64,000 bases of DNA. Origin: Pseudomonas sp. IAC-BECa141. GTDB lineage: Bacteria > Pseudomonadota > Gammaproteobacteria > Pseudomonadales > Pseudomonadaceae. Positions 17,234 to 25,457 of this stretch are shown in pieces. Each line of letters starts with the position of its first letter. Position 1 is the first letter of the stretch. The notes beneath the pieces are model-generated. The model saw only the letters and a program-made list of their open reading frames with translations. It was not told where the DNA came from and did not search any database. The stretch is taken from NCBI RefSeq assembly GCF_020544405.1, contig NZ_CP065410.1:1364001-1428000 (forward strand). The letters run 5' to 3'. The translations under genes and the position numbers were made by a program.

Positions 17234-17929
17234 ATGAGCATAGTTCGGACAGCATTACCCTTGGTTCTGCTAACCAGTGTGTTGACTGGTTGTGCAGGTT
17301 TGCAGAAAACCGACTGGCCGACCTGTGCGGCAGTCGGCGGTGTCGTCGGTGCGGGCCTCGGTGCGACCGAAAGCTCCGCATGGGCGGGGTATGGCGCGTT
17401 ACTCGTCGGCGGTACGGCAGCAGCCTATTGCTGGGTTCACGGTGATGGCGATGAAGACGGCGATGGTGTGCCGGACAGTCGCGACAAGTGCCCGGGCACG
17501 CCTAAAGGCGTACAGGTCGATGCTGACGGCTGCCCTCCACCAGCCCCTGCGCCAGTGGTCGAAGAAGCTGTAGTGGTCAAGGAAGAAACCATTGTCATCC
17601 GCGATGTTCACTTCCAGTTCGACAAGGCCACGCTGACTCCGGCCGACAAACTGGTCCTGGATAAAGTCGCTTCGCGCCTGAAACAGGAATCCAGCACGGC
17701 GCAACTGACCGTGACCGGCCACACCGACAGCGTCGGCAGCGATGCCTACAACCAGAAACTGTCGGACCGCCGTGCGCACTCGGTGGTCAAGTACCTGGTC
17801 GAAAGCGGCGTACCGCAAAGCAGCTTCGTGTCGGTGACCGGTGCCGGTGAAAGCCAGCCGGTGGCAGACAACAAAACTGCCGACGGTCGCGCGCTGAACC
17901 GTCGTACCGAAATCAAAATCAACCGCTAG
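17234..17929 (+). CDS. OmpA-family outer membrane lipoprotein with thrombospondin-3-like repeat (copy 1)
   Basis: The 231-residue product has a lipobox LTSVLTGCAG with Cys20, a glycine-rich GGVVGAGLGATES segment, a calcium-binding-like stretch (DGDEDGDGVPDSRDKCPGTP) and a C-terminal OmpA peptidoglycan-binding domain. That domain contains FQFDKATLTP, VTGHTDSVGSDAYNQKLSDR and NRRTEI. It likely anchors the outer membrane to peptidoglycan. A closely similar gene follows 90 bases downstream, so the pair is a tandem duplication. The ribosome-binding site lies in a leader hairpin. Confidence 0.87.
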   Translation: MSIVRTALPLVLLTSVLTGCAGLQKTDWPTCAAVGGVVGAGLGATESSAWAGYGALLVGGTAAAYCWVHGDGDEDGDGVPDSRDKCPGTPKGVQVDADGCPPPAPAPVVEEAVVVKEETIVIRDVHFQFDKATLTPADKLVLDKVASRLKQESSTAQLTVTGHTDSVGSDAYNQKLSDRRAHSVVKYLVESGVPQSSFVSVTGAGESQPVADNKTADGRALNRRTEIKINR

Positions 17930-17936
17930 CCCCCCT

Positions 17937-17967
17937 CGCATCCGCGGCTTGTGCAGTCGCGGATGCG
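17937..17967 (+). terminator. Hairpin between the two OmpA-like genes
   Basis: CGCATCCGCG at 17937-17946 pairs perfectly with CGCGGATGCG at 17958-17967 around an 11-base loop, followed by GGTCTTT. The short T-tract suggests a weak terminator or an mRNA 3'-end stabiliser, so the second gene may be reached by readthrough. Confidence 0.55.
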
Positions 17968-17975
17968 GGTCTTTA

Positions 17976-18011
17976 CTCCTGTGTAACCGGTATGGGCCGG
18001 TGACACAGGAG
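17976..18011 (+). promoter_or_regulatory. 5' leader hairpin that buries the Shine-Dalgarno of the second OmpA-like gene
   Basis: CTCCTGTGT (17976-17984) pairs with ACACAGGAG (18003-18011), and ACCGG (17986-17990) pairs with CCGGT (17997-18001). One A-G mismatch and a 6-base loop remain. The AGGAG for the ATG at 18020 is completely paired. The architecture matches the leader at 17192, while the arm sequences differ in compensating ways, which supports selection for the fold. Confidence 0.7.
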
Positions 18012-18019
18012 CTTTAACG

Positions 18020-18742
18020 ATGAGTGTTCTTACAAGGTCCGTCTTGCCGGTTCTGCTGCTGGGCAGCCTGTTGACCGGTTGCGCCACCCACAGCGATGGC
18101 ACCGCTCCCCTCAATCAACGTACCTGGCCGATCTGCAGCCTTATTGGCGGACTGGTCGGCGGCGGTCTCGGCGCGCTCGAAAATAGCGGCTGGGCCGGCG
18201 GTGGCGCTGCGCTGGGGATCCTCACTGGCGGATTGATCTGTTACGCCCAGGATGGCGATGAAGACGACGACGGCGTATTCGATCGCCGCGACCGTTGCCC
18301 CGACACCCCGGCCAACACTCCGGTCGATCATCGTGGCTGTCCGTTGCCGCAATACCCGGTCACCGAGAAACCGGCCGAACCGGCCCCGCAAACCGAAGTC
18401 ATCACCCTCAACGACGCCGGCAACGTGTTGTTCGATTTCGACAAGTCCGATTTGAAACCCGCTGCCAAAAGCCAGCTGGACACGTTGATGGACAAACTGC
18501 GCAATGCCGATGTGGTGAGCATCAAAGTCATCGGCCACACCGACAGCAAAGGTTCGGATGCCTATAACCAGGCGCTTTCGGAACGTCGAGCCAGCAGCGT
18601 GGCGGAATATTTGCTGAGCCAGGGCCTGGCGCCGAACAAACTCACCAGTGAAGGGCGCGGCGAAAGCGAACCGGTCGCCGATAACAATACTGATGAGGGG
18701 CGTGCGCAGAACCGTCGGGTGGAACTGCACATCAATCGTTAG
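18020..18742 (+). CDS. OmpA-family outer membrane lipoprotein with thrombospondin-3-like repeat (copy 2)
   Basis: This 240-residue paralogue of the preceding gene has a lipobox LLGSLLTGCATH (Cys21), a glycine-rich segment, the acidic DGDEDDDGVFDRRDRCPDTP repeat and an OmpA C-terminal domain with LFDFDKSDLKPAAKS, IGHTDSKGSDAYNQALSERR and NRRVEL. Both copies keep the residues that contact diaminopimelate in OmpA domains. A third, more distant OmpA-type protein lies at 26717. A terminator follows at 18793. Confidence 0.87.
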   Translation: MSVLTRSVLPVLLLGSLLTGCATHSDGTAPLNQRTWPICSLIGGLVGGGLGALENSGWAGGGAALGILTGGLICYAQDGDEDDDGVFDRRDRCPDTPANTPVDHRGCPLPQYPVTEKPAEPAPQTEVITLNDAGNVLFDFDKSDLKPAAKSQLDTLMDKLRNADVVSIKVIGHTDSKGSDAYNQALSERRASSVAEYLLSQGLAPNKLTSEGRGESEPVADNNTDEGRAQNRRVELHINR

Positions 18743-18792
18743 ATAACGTCTGTAGTCTGCAGGCTAGAGCTGTCGGTCGATGAATCTCGTCG

Positions 18793-18827
18793 AACCGGCA
18801 GCCATCCGGCGGCGGACCGGTTTTTTT
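18793..18827 (+). terminator. Rho-independent terminator after the OmpA-like pair
   Basis: AACCGG (18793-18798) pairs with CCGGTT (18817-18822). A GC-rich interior can fold further, and the T-run covers 18821-18827. Confidence 0.6.
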
Positions 18828-18904
18828 CATTTTCCCCTCTGGCTTATCCCCTGCAGAAGCCGTTACTGTGCGCCCAAAGAATAATTCGCAACACGGGGGA
18901 GCGT

Positions 18905-19183
18905 ATGAAGGTGTTCTGTGGGCTGGGGCGATTGTTGACCCTGCTGTTCTGCTGCGTGGTGCTGGCCAATCAGCTGGTGCCGTTTGTTCATCCGCTGCAC
19001 CTGATGGTCAATCTGGCCGCCGGTCTGCTGCTGGCGATCCACCTACTCGAAGTGCTGCTGTGCAATCGCAGCCTCAAGGGTCGTCCGCACCCCTGGCGTG
19101 ATCGTGGCCGCATCCTGTTGTTCGGCGTATTCCACCTGCAAACCATCCCGGCCCCGGCCGCTCCGGAGGCTTCCCATGCGTAA
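18905..19183 (+). CDS. DUF1145 family small membrane protein
   Basis: This 92-residue protein has two hydrophobic segments (LLTLLFCCVVLANQLVPFV and LMVNLAAGLLLAIHLLEVLL) and the HPWRDRGRILLFGVFHL ending typical of DUF1145. It is an inner-membrane protein of unknown function. GGGGGAGCGT precedes the ATG. Its last eight bases overlap the start of the collagen-like gene, implying coupled translation. Confidence 0.82.
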   Translation: MKVFCGLGRLLTLLFCCVVLANQLVPFVHPLHLMVNLAAGLLLAIHLLEVLLCNRSLKGRPHPWRDRGRILLFGVFHLQTIPAPAAPEASHA

Positions 19184-19934
19184 ACTCTGCCTGCTCGCTG
19201 CATTCATCAGTCCCCTGGCCTGCGCCCAGGTGGTCAGCGTCGAAACCAACTCCCTCATGCGTCTGCCGAACACCGCCAGCACCTTGCAGCTGGAAAAACT
19301 GGTGGTCGCCGATTACGGCACCTTGCTGATTCCTTCGAACGTGACCGAACTGAATGTCGGCGAATTGCAGCTGGGCCACGAAGCGCGCATTGCCATCGTG
19401 CCGAGCGAACAGGCGCTGGATATGAAAGTCATCCGCGCCGAACTCGCCGAAGGCAGCCAGATCACCGCCCGTGGCGCGCCGGGGACGTACGAAAAAGCCG
19501 CCCGCGCCGGGCGCAATCTGAATCTGCAATTCAAGGCGTTGAATGCGCCGAAACTGGTGGTCGATGCCCGTGGCGGTACCGGTGCGCCGGGTTTTGTCGG
19601 GCTCGATGGCGCCAACGGTCAGGAGCCGGGTTGCACCTGGGGGCAGGCAGGGCGCGGTTTTGATGGCAGCAACGGTAGCGACGGTCAGCCAGGGGCACCG
19701 GGCGCACTGGTGCGTCTTGAAGTGCCGCGGGAATTTCCGGCCGAGCTGATCAAGGTCGAAGTCGCCGGCGGTGCCGGTGGTCCGGCCGGTCCTGGGGGCA
19801 AGCCGGGTGCGGGTGGCAAGTCCAAGGGCTGTCTGGTCTATCGTGCCGATGGTGGCAAGAGCGGCAAACCGGGGGCCGACGGACAGCCGGGGCCTGCGGG
19901 TGCGGCGGGGGCTGTCACCGTACAGCGCCTCTGA
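19176..19934 (+). CDS. Exported collagen-like (Gly-X-Y) protein
   Basis: This 252-residue protein has a short signal peptide (MRKLCLLAAFISPLACAQ). An N-terminal region of about 110 residues with LEKLVVADYG and ELNVGELQLGHEARI looks like repeated beta-strands. The second half is rich in Gly-X-Y triplets: GTGAPGFVGLDGANGQEPG, NGSDGQPGAPGALV and GKSGKPGADGQPGPAGAAGA. Two Cys in the glycine-rich half (GCTWG and KGCLVY) could form a disulfide. Bacterial collagen-like proteins are usually surface-exposed. The role here is unknown. Confidence 0.78.
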   Translation: MRKLCLLAAFISPLACAQVVSVETNSLMRLPNTASTLQLEKLVVADYGTLLIPSNVTELNVGELQLGHEARIAIVPSEQALDMKVIRAELAEGSQITARGAPGTYEKAARAGRNLNLQFKALNAPKLVVDARGGTGAPGFVGLDGANGQEPGCTWGQAGRGFDGSNGSDGQPGAPGALVRLEVPREFPAELIKVEVAGGAGGPAGPGGKPGAGGKSKGCLVYRADGGKSGKPGADGQPGPAGAAGAVTVQRL

Positions 19935-19940
19935 CCGATT

Positions 19941-20056
19941 GATCGTTCCCACGCTCTGCGTGGGAATGCCTCAAGGGACGCTCCGCGTCCAGTGACGCGG
20001 AGCGTCACGGGCTGCATTCCCACGCAGACGGTTCGACGCCTCGACGTGGGAACGAC
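19941..20056. repeat. Variant REPIN
   Basis: It opens with GATCGTTCCCACGCTCTGCG and closes with CACGCAGACGGTTCGACGCC, TCGACGTGGGAACGAC. The right arm carries the longer variant seen at 13705 and the left arm the common one, so it is a chimera of the two types. It lies between the 3' ends of the collagen-like and CopD genes, which converge here. Confidence 0.82.
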
Positions 20057-20066
20057 CAGCATCACT

Positions 20067-20531
20067 TCAGAACGACGGTCGCGCTGCGGCAATCGCCACC
20101 AGCACCATCCCGACCAGCAGATTGAACCCCACCACCTTGCGAATCCGCCCCAGCACTGCCGCACCGGCCGGCCAGTCCTTCGCCTGCACCGCCGTGCGCA
20201 GTTCCGGCAGCATCAATGCCTGAATGCGGATGAACAGCGCAGTCATCACCACATACAACCCCATCATCACTTGCACGTAACGCGGCGCGCTATCGAAGGC
20301 GATGTGTTGCAGATGCAACATGCCTACCCCGGTCACGGGCAGCAAAATCACCGCCCCCCACACCCAACGAAAAAAACCTTGAAACACTTCCACCCAGAGC
20401 GTCAGGCGCCCGGGACCGTCCAGCGCCTTCATCGCCGCAGGACGCAGCACCATCCAGGCGAAAAACATACCGCCGACCCACACCAGCGCGGCCAGTACAT
20501 GGATGGGGTAAACGAGGCTAAAAGGTGTCAT
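20067..20531 (-). CDS. CopD-family membrane protein
   Basis: This 154-residue protein has about four transmembrane segments. Conserved His residues occur in YPIHVLAALVWVGGMFFAW and GMLHLQHIAF, matching the CopD/YcnJ-like domain. Members are linked to copper handling or resemble small b-type cytochromes; no copper genes adjoin this one. It is divergently arranged with dinG, 99 bases away. The exact function is unknown. Confidence 0.8.
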   Translation of the reverse strand: MTPFSLVYPIHVLAALVWVGGMFFAWMVLRPAAMKALDGPGRLTLWVEVFQGFFRWVWGAVILLPVTGVGMLHLQHIAFDSAPRYVQVMMGLYVVMTALFIRIQALMLPELRTAVQAKDWPAGAAVLGRIRKVVGFNLLVGMVLVAIAAARPSF

Positions 20532-20630
20532 TGGGGTACTCCGTTCTGCGCGGGATCGATTCGCGGGGTATGATAGCCCCCCATTCGAACCACTGAAAAT
20601 TTATCCAGCGTTTTTTGCGCCCGACACTCA

Positions 20631-22775
20631 ATGATCAGCACTGAACTCAAAACCACGATCCAGGGCGCCTACTCGCGTTTTCTAGAGGCCAAGAGCCTCA
20701 AGCCGCGTTACGGCCAGCGCCTGATGATCGCTGAAGTCGCCAAGGTCCTCGGGGATATCGACACCGATGACGAAGGCCGGCGCAGTGGGGACCCCGCGAT
20801 TGTCGCGGTGGAAGCCGGCACCGGTACCGGCAAGACCGTGGCCTACAGCCTGGCGGCGATCCCGACGGCGAAACTGGCCGGCAAACGCCTGGTGATCGCC
20901 ACCGCCACCGTCGCCCTGCAAGAGCAGATCGTCTACAAGGACTTGCCCGACCTGATGCGCAACAGCGGGCTGAACTTCAGCTTCGCCCTGGCCAAGGGCC
21001 GTGGCCGCTACATGTGCCTGTCCAAGCTCGACATGCTGTTGCAGGAAGGCCATGCCCAGACCGCCACCGCCCAGTTGTTCGAAGAAGAAGGCTTCAAGAT
21101 CGAGGTCGATGAGGCCAGCCAGAAGCTGTTCACCAGCATGATCGAGAAGCTCGCCGGCAATAAATGGGACGGCGACCGCGACAGCTGGCCCAACGCGCTG
21201 GAAGACGCCGATTGGGCGCGCCTGACCACCGATCACAGCCAGTGCACCAACCGGCATTGCCCGAACTTCGGCCAGTGCGCCTTCTACAAGGCCCGCGAAG
21301 GCATGGGCAAAGTCGACGTGATCGTCACCAACCACGACATGGTGCTGGCCGACCTGGCGCTGGGCGGCGGGGCGGTATTGCCCGATCCGCGCGACACCAT
21401 TTATGTGTTCGACGAAGGCCATCACCTGCCGGACAAGGCCATCGGCCACTTCGCCCATTACACGCGCCTGCGTTCCACCGCCGACTGGCTGGAAACCACC
21501 GCCAAGAACCTCACCAAACTGCTGGCCCAGCACCCGCTGCCGGGTGACCTCGGCAAGCTGATCGAGCAGGTGCCGGAGCTGGCGCGGGAGATCAAGACCC
21601 AGCAGCAGTTCATGTTCACCGCCTGCGAACAGATTGCCGATTTCAAGCCCGGCGAAGACGTCGAGGGCCGCGAACGCCCGCGTCATCGCTTCATCGGCGG
21701 GGTGATTCCCGAACACATGCGCGAGCTGGGCATCGAGCTGAAAAAAGGCTTCGCCCGCCTCAACGATCTGTTCACCCGCCTGACGGATCTGCTCAAGGAA
21801 GGCATGGACGGCGAGGTCAACATCGGCATCGCCAGCAATCAGGCCGAAGAATGGTATCCACTGTTCGGCAGCCTGTTGTCCCGTGCCTCCGGCAACTGGG
21901 AACTGTGGACCGCATTCACCGCCGAAGACCCGGAAGACAACCCGCCGATGGCCCGCTGGCTGACCCTGGCCGAAAGCGGTTCGCTGTTCGATATCGAGGT
22001 CAACGCCAGCCCGATCCTCGCCGCCGAAACCCTGCGCCGCAGTCTGTGGAACGTGGCCTACGGCTGCCTGGTGACTTCCGCGACCTTGACCGCGCTCGGC
22101 ACGTTCGATCGCTTCCGCATGCGCGCCGGCCTGCCGAAAAAAGCCGTCACCGCCGTGGTGCCGAGCCCGTTCCATCATGCCGACGCCGGAGTGTTGCGGG
22201 TGCCGGACCTCAAGGCCGACCCGCGCGATGCCGCCGCCCACACCGCCGCGATCATCCGCGATCTGCCGGAACTGGTGGAAGGCTCTCGCGGCAGTCTGGT
22301 GTTGTTCTCGTCGCGCAAACAAATGCAGGACGTGTTCGACGGCCTTGACCGCGACTGGCGCAAGCAAGTGTTCATTCAGGGCAACCTGTCGAAGCAGGAA
22401 ACCCTGAACAAGCACAAGGCGCGGGTCGATGGCGGCGATTCCAGCGTGCTGTTCGGTCTTGCCAGTTTCGCCGAGGGTGTGGACTTGCCAGGGGCCTATT
22501 GCGAGCACGTAGTGATTGCCAAGATCCCGTTTTCGGTGCCGGACGATCCGGTCGAAGCCGCGTTGTCTGAATGGATCGAAGCCCGGGGCGGCAATCCGTT
22601 CATGGAAATCTCGGTGCCCGACGCCTCGCTGAAGCTGGTTCAGGCCTGCGGTCGTCTGCTGCGCACCGAAGAAGACCGCGGCACCATCACTTTGCTGGAT
22701 CGGCGACTGGTCACCCAGCGCTACGGCAAGGCGATCCTCAATGCGTTGCCTCCTTTCCGTCGTGAAATATCCTGA
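20631..22775 (+). CDS. dinG: ATP-dependent DNA helicase DinG
   Basis: This 714-residue superfamily 2 helicase has Walker A EAGTGTGKT (61-69). A four-cysteine iron-sulfur cluster site is formed by Cys in GRYMCLSK plus QCTNRHCPNFGQC. The DEGH box (VFDEGHHLPD), LVTSATLTALG and QACGRLLRTEEDRGTI are also present. It belongs to the XPD/Rad3-like 5'-to-3' helicases, which unwind DNA, R-loops and G-quadruplexes. In E. coli dinG is under LexA control; I did not find a clear LexA box upstream here. Confidence 0.95.
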   Translation: MISTELKTTIQGAYSRFLEAKSLKPRYGQRLMIAEVAKVLGDIDTDDEGRRSGDPAIVAVEAGTGTGKTVAYSLAAIPTAKLAGKRLVIATATVALQEQIVYKDLPDLMRNSGLNFSFALAKGRGRYMCLSKLDMLLQEGHAQTATAQLFEEEGFKIEVDEASQKLFTSMIEKLAGNKWDGDRDSWPNALEDADWARLTTDHSQCTNRHCPNFGQCAFYKAREGMGKVDVIVTNHDMVLADLALGGGAVLPDPRDTIYVFDEGHHLPDKAIGHFAHYTRLRSTADWLETTAKNLTKLLAQHPLPGDLGKLIEQVPELAREIKTQQQFMFTACEQIADFKPGEDVEGRERPRHRFIGGVIPEHMRELGIELKKGFARLNDLFTRLTDLLKEGMDGEVNIGIASNQAEEWYPLFGSLLSRASGNWELWTAFTAEDPEDNPPMARWLTLAESGSLFDIEVNASPILAAETLRRSLWNVAYGCLVTSATLTALGTFDRFRMRAGLPKKAVTAVVPSPFHHADAGVLRVPDLKADPRDAAAHTAAIIRDLPELVEGSRGSLVLFSSRKQMQDVFDGLDRDWRKQVFIQGNLSKQETLNKHKARVDGGDSSVLFGLASFAEGVDLPGAYCEHVVIAKIPFSVPDDPVEAALSEWIEARGGNPFMEISVPDASLKLVQACGRLLRTEEDRGTITLLDRRLVTQRYGKAILNALPPFRREIS

Positions 22776-22870
22776 GACATCGGTGGGCAGTTTTGCCCGC
22801 CGCGCTGTCTATCTCTCTGTCATTGCTTTTCCATTGGCCCTTGTGGGTCGTTAGGGAGAATTCCGTTCTC

Positions 22871-25351
22871 ATGATTCGTCGTTCGTTGCCTGCCATTTTT
22901 GCCCTGGTTTTCGCTGGCCCCTTGCTGGCGGCACCTGCCGGCCAGCAGACCCTGTTCAACTTTGTCCGCCCCGCCGATGTGGTGAAAGTGGCGACCGAAA
23001 ACGCCGACCTGCCGCAAGCCAACGCCGAGCAGACCCCGGAAGGTGAAGTGCTGCGCCGGGTGACGTTCAATCCGACGGCCCGCCCGACCTTGCGTCTGTC
23101 CCCGCAGACCGGTGCCTGGGACTGGTCGCAGTCCGGCATGATGAGCCTGCGCATCCAGAGTGCGATGAACTGGGCGGTGACCGTCTACGTACAAATCCAG
23201 AGTAACGACGGCAAGACCCTGGTCAGCCGCGTTGATCTGCCGGCCGGCCCGGCGCAGACCTTGCTGGTGCCATTGACCGCGACCTCGCCACTGAGCCAGG
23301 GCATGAAGGCCGGGCCAGCGATGCCGATGACGATTGACGGGCAGCGCATCCTGCTGGCGAGCAGCAGCGGTGAGCTGGATCGCAGCCAGGTGGTATCGGT
23401 CAGCCTGTCGATGGACCAGCCGAAAGCCGCGCAAAGTCTGTTGCTTGAGCGTTTTGGCGTGCAGGACGAAGGTGAGGTGATCAAATCCGCCTACGGCAAT
23501 CTGGTGGATGCCTATGGCCAATCGACTCGCGGTAAGTGGCCGGAAAAAGTCGCCAACGACGAACAACTGAAATCCGCCGCCGCCAAAGAACAGCAACAAC
23601 TGAAAACCTGGCTGGCCGAGCGCGAAAAGTCGTCGCTGGACAAGTTCGGTGGCTGGAATAAAGGCCCGGCGTTCAAGGCCAGCGGTTTCTTCCGCACCGA
23701 AAAGCGTGACGGTCGCTGGTATCTGGTGACGCCCGAGGGCCATCCGTTCTATTCCCTGGGCGTAAACACTGTCAGCCCCGAGGTCAACCAGACCTACGTG
23801 GCCGGTCGCGAATACATGTTCGAATCCCTGCCCAAACCTGAAGAGCCGCTGGCCAGCCACTTTGGCGAAGGTGACAACCGTGGCGGTAACGGTGTCGATC
23901 AGGGCCGTGGTTACAATTTCGGGCGCTGGTACGACTTCTACGGCGCCAACCTTCAGCGCCTGTATGGCGAGCCGTGCATCCCGGACAGCGGCAACAAGGC
24001 CGGAGTGGCCGAAGCCGCCAAGGCTGGCGCCGCGGAAGAGGTGGCAACCAACGCCAGTGCACCGGTAGCCGCCTCCGAACAGCCGAAAGCCGGGATTGCC
24101 GAGTCGGCTGCCACCACCGGGCAAAGCGTAGCGACACCGTGCAAAAACACGGTCGACGAGCAAAAGTGGGCCAGCCACACCCTTGATCGCCTGCAAGCCT
24201 GGGGCTTCAACACCATCGGTAACTGGAGCGCCCCCGTCCTTGGTGACGCCGAGCGCATGCCGTACACCTTGCCGCTGTCAATCGTCGGCGACTACACCAG
24301 CATCAGCACCGGCACCGACTGGTGGGGCGGCATGCCTGACCCGTTTGATCCACGTTTCGCCATGGCCACCGAGCGCGCCGTGGCGATTGCCGCCCGCGAT
24401 CATCGCGATGATCCGTGGCTGATCGGCTACTTCGCCGACAACGAACTGGCCTGGGCCGGCCCCGGAGATGATCCGAAATCTCGCTACGCGCTGGCTTACG
24501 GCACCTTGAAAATGACTACAGACGTGCCGGCCAAACGTGCGTTCCTCAAGCAGTTGCGCGACAAGTACCGCAACCAGGCGGGGCTGTCGAAGGCCTGGGG
24601 GATTGATCTGCCGGCATGGGAATTGATGGAAGACCCGGGTTTCGAGGCGCCACTGCCGAATCCGGAGCATCCGGAAATCGAGGCCGACTTCAAATACTTC
24701 CAGAAGGTTTTTGCCGACACCTACTTCAAGACCATTTCCGACTCGCTGAAATGGCATGCGCCGAACCAGTTGCTGCTCGGCGGCCGTTTCGCCACCAGCA
24801 CCCCGGAAGCCGTGGCCTCCTGCGCCCAGTATTGCGACGTGCTGAGTTTCAACATGTACACCCTGCAACCGCAGGACGGCTATGACTTCGCCGCGCTGCG
24901 CAGCCTCGACAAACCGGTGCTGATCACCGAGTTCAACTTCGGCTCCACCGACCGTGGCCCGTTCTGGGGCGGCGTGACCCCATTGAGCAAGGAAGAAGAT
25001 CGCGGTCCGGCCTACGCCAGCTTCCTCAAGCAGGCGCTGAGCGAGCCGTCGATTGTCGGCGTGCACTGGTTCCAGTATCTGGATCAACCGGTGACCGGCC
25101 GCCTGCTCGATGGCGAGAACGGTCACTTTGGTCTGGTTGGCGTCACTGATCTGCCGTTCCAGGGTTTTGTCGAAGCCGTGCGCAAGAGCAACCTGGCGAC
25201 CGTCGATCAGTTGAACAAAGAGGCGCAAAAAGCGGCTGCCGCATCGGACAAGGCTGGCCACGAAGCCGAAGGCGGCCGCAAGGCTGACGCCGGCAAAGGC
25301 CCGGGGCAGGGCGCTGGCCACAGCGGCGGGCATTCCGGCAACGGTCACTGA
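22871..25351 (+). CDS. Secreted agarase-like glycoside hydrolase (clan GH-A)
   Basis: This 826-residue protein starts with a signal peptide (MIRRSLPAIFALVFAGPLLA). A beta-sandwich-like region precedes the catalytic barrel. The barrel has DGRWYLVTPEGHPFYSLGVN, GFNTIGNW, the acid/base site GYFADNELAW and the nucleophile strand LITEFNFGS, typical of beta-agarase-type (GH50-like) enzymes. The substrate in Pseudomonas is unknown. An Ala/Glu-rich low-complexity insert of about 50 residues lies between the first barrel segments (DNA about 23990-24140), and the C-terminus is a Gly/His/Ala-rich tail. The start at MIRRS is chosen because it begins the signal peptide. Confidence 0.78.
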   Translation: MIRRSLPAIFALVFAGPLLAAPAGQQTLFNFVRPADVVKVATENADLPQANAEQTPEGEVLRRVTFNPTARPTLRLSPQTGAWDWSQSGMMSLRIQSAMNWAVTVYVQIQSNDGKTLVSRVDLPAGPAQTLLVPLTATSPLSQGMKAGPAMPMTIDGQRILLASSSGELDRSQVVSVSLSMDQPKAAQSLLLERFGVQDEGEVIKSAYGNLVDAYGQSTRGKWPEKVANDEQLKSAAAKEQQQLKTWLAEREKSSLDKFGGWNKGPAFKASGFFRTEKRDGRWYLVTPEGHPFYSLGVNTVSPEVNQTYVAGREYMFESLPKPEEPLASHFGEGDNRGGNGVDQGRGYNFGRWYDFYGANLQRLYGEPCIPDSGNKAGVAEAAKAGAAEEVATNASAPVAASEQPKAGIAESAATTGQSVATPCKNTVDEQKWASHTLDRLQAWGFNTIGNWSAPVLGDAERMPYTLPLSIVGDYTSISTGTDWWGGMPDPFDPRFAMATERAVAIAARDHRDDPWLIGYFADNELAWAGPGDDPKSRYALAYGTLKMTTDVPAKRAFLKQLRDKYRNQAGLSKAWGIDLPAWELMEDPGFEAPLPNPEHPEIEADFKYFQKVFADTYFKTISDSLKWHAPNQLLLGGRFATSTPEAVASCAQYCDVLSFNMYTLQPQDGYDFAALRSLDKPVLITEFNFGSTDRGPFWGGVTPLSKEEDRGPAYASFLKQALSEPSIVGVHWFQYLDQPVTGRLLDGENGHFGLVGVTDLPFQGFVEAVRKSNLATVDQLNKEAQKAAAASDKAGHEAEGGRKADAGKGPGQGAGHSGGHSGNGH

Positions 25352-25457
25352 TCGTTACGAAACCTGAAGACCGCCCGGCCCGCAGCAGTTCCCAAAACCC
25401 TCACGGGCTGGAACAATGCGGGCCACTTTGTAGAGCGTTTTCGCGGGGGAGTTGCGG

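Noticed and set aside
8110..20056. Repeated GATCGTTCCCACG units considered as a CRISPR array or phage att sites
   Set aside because: They are dispersed, inverted in pairs and lie between gene ends, with no regular spacers, cas genes or integrase. They are REP/REPIN elements.
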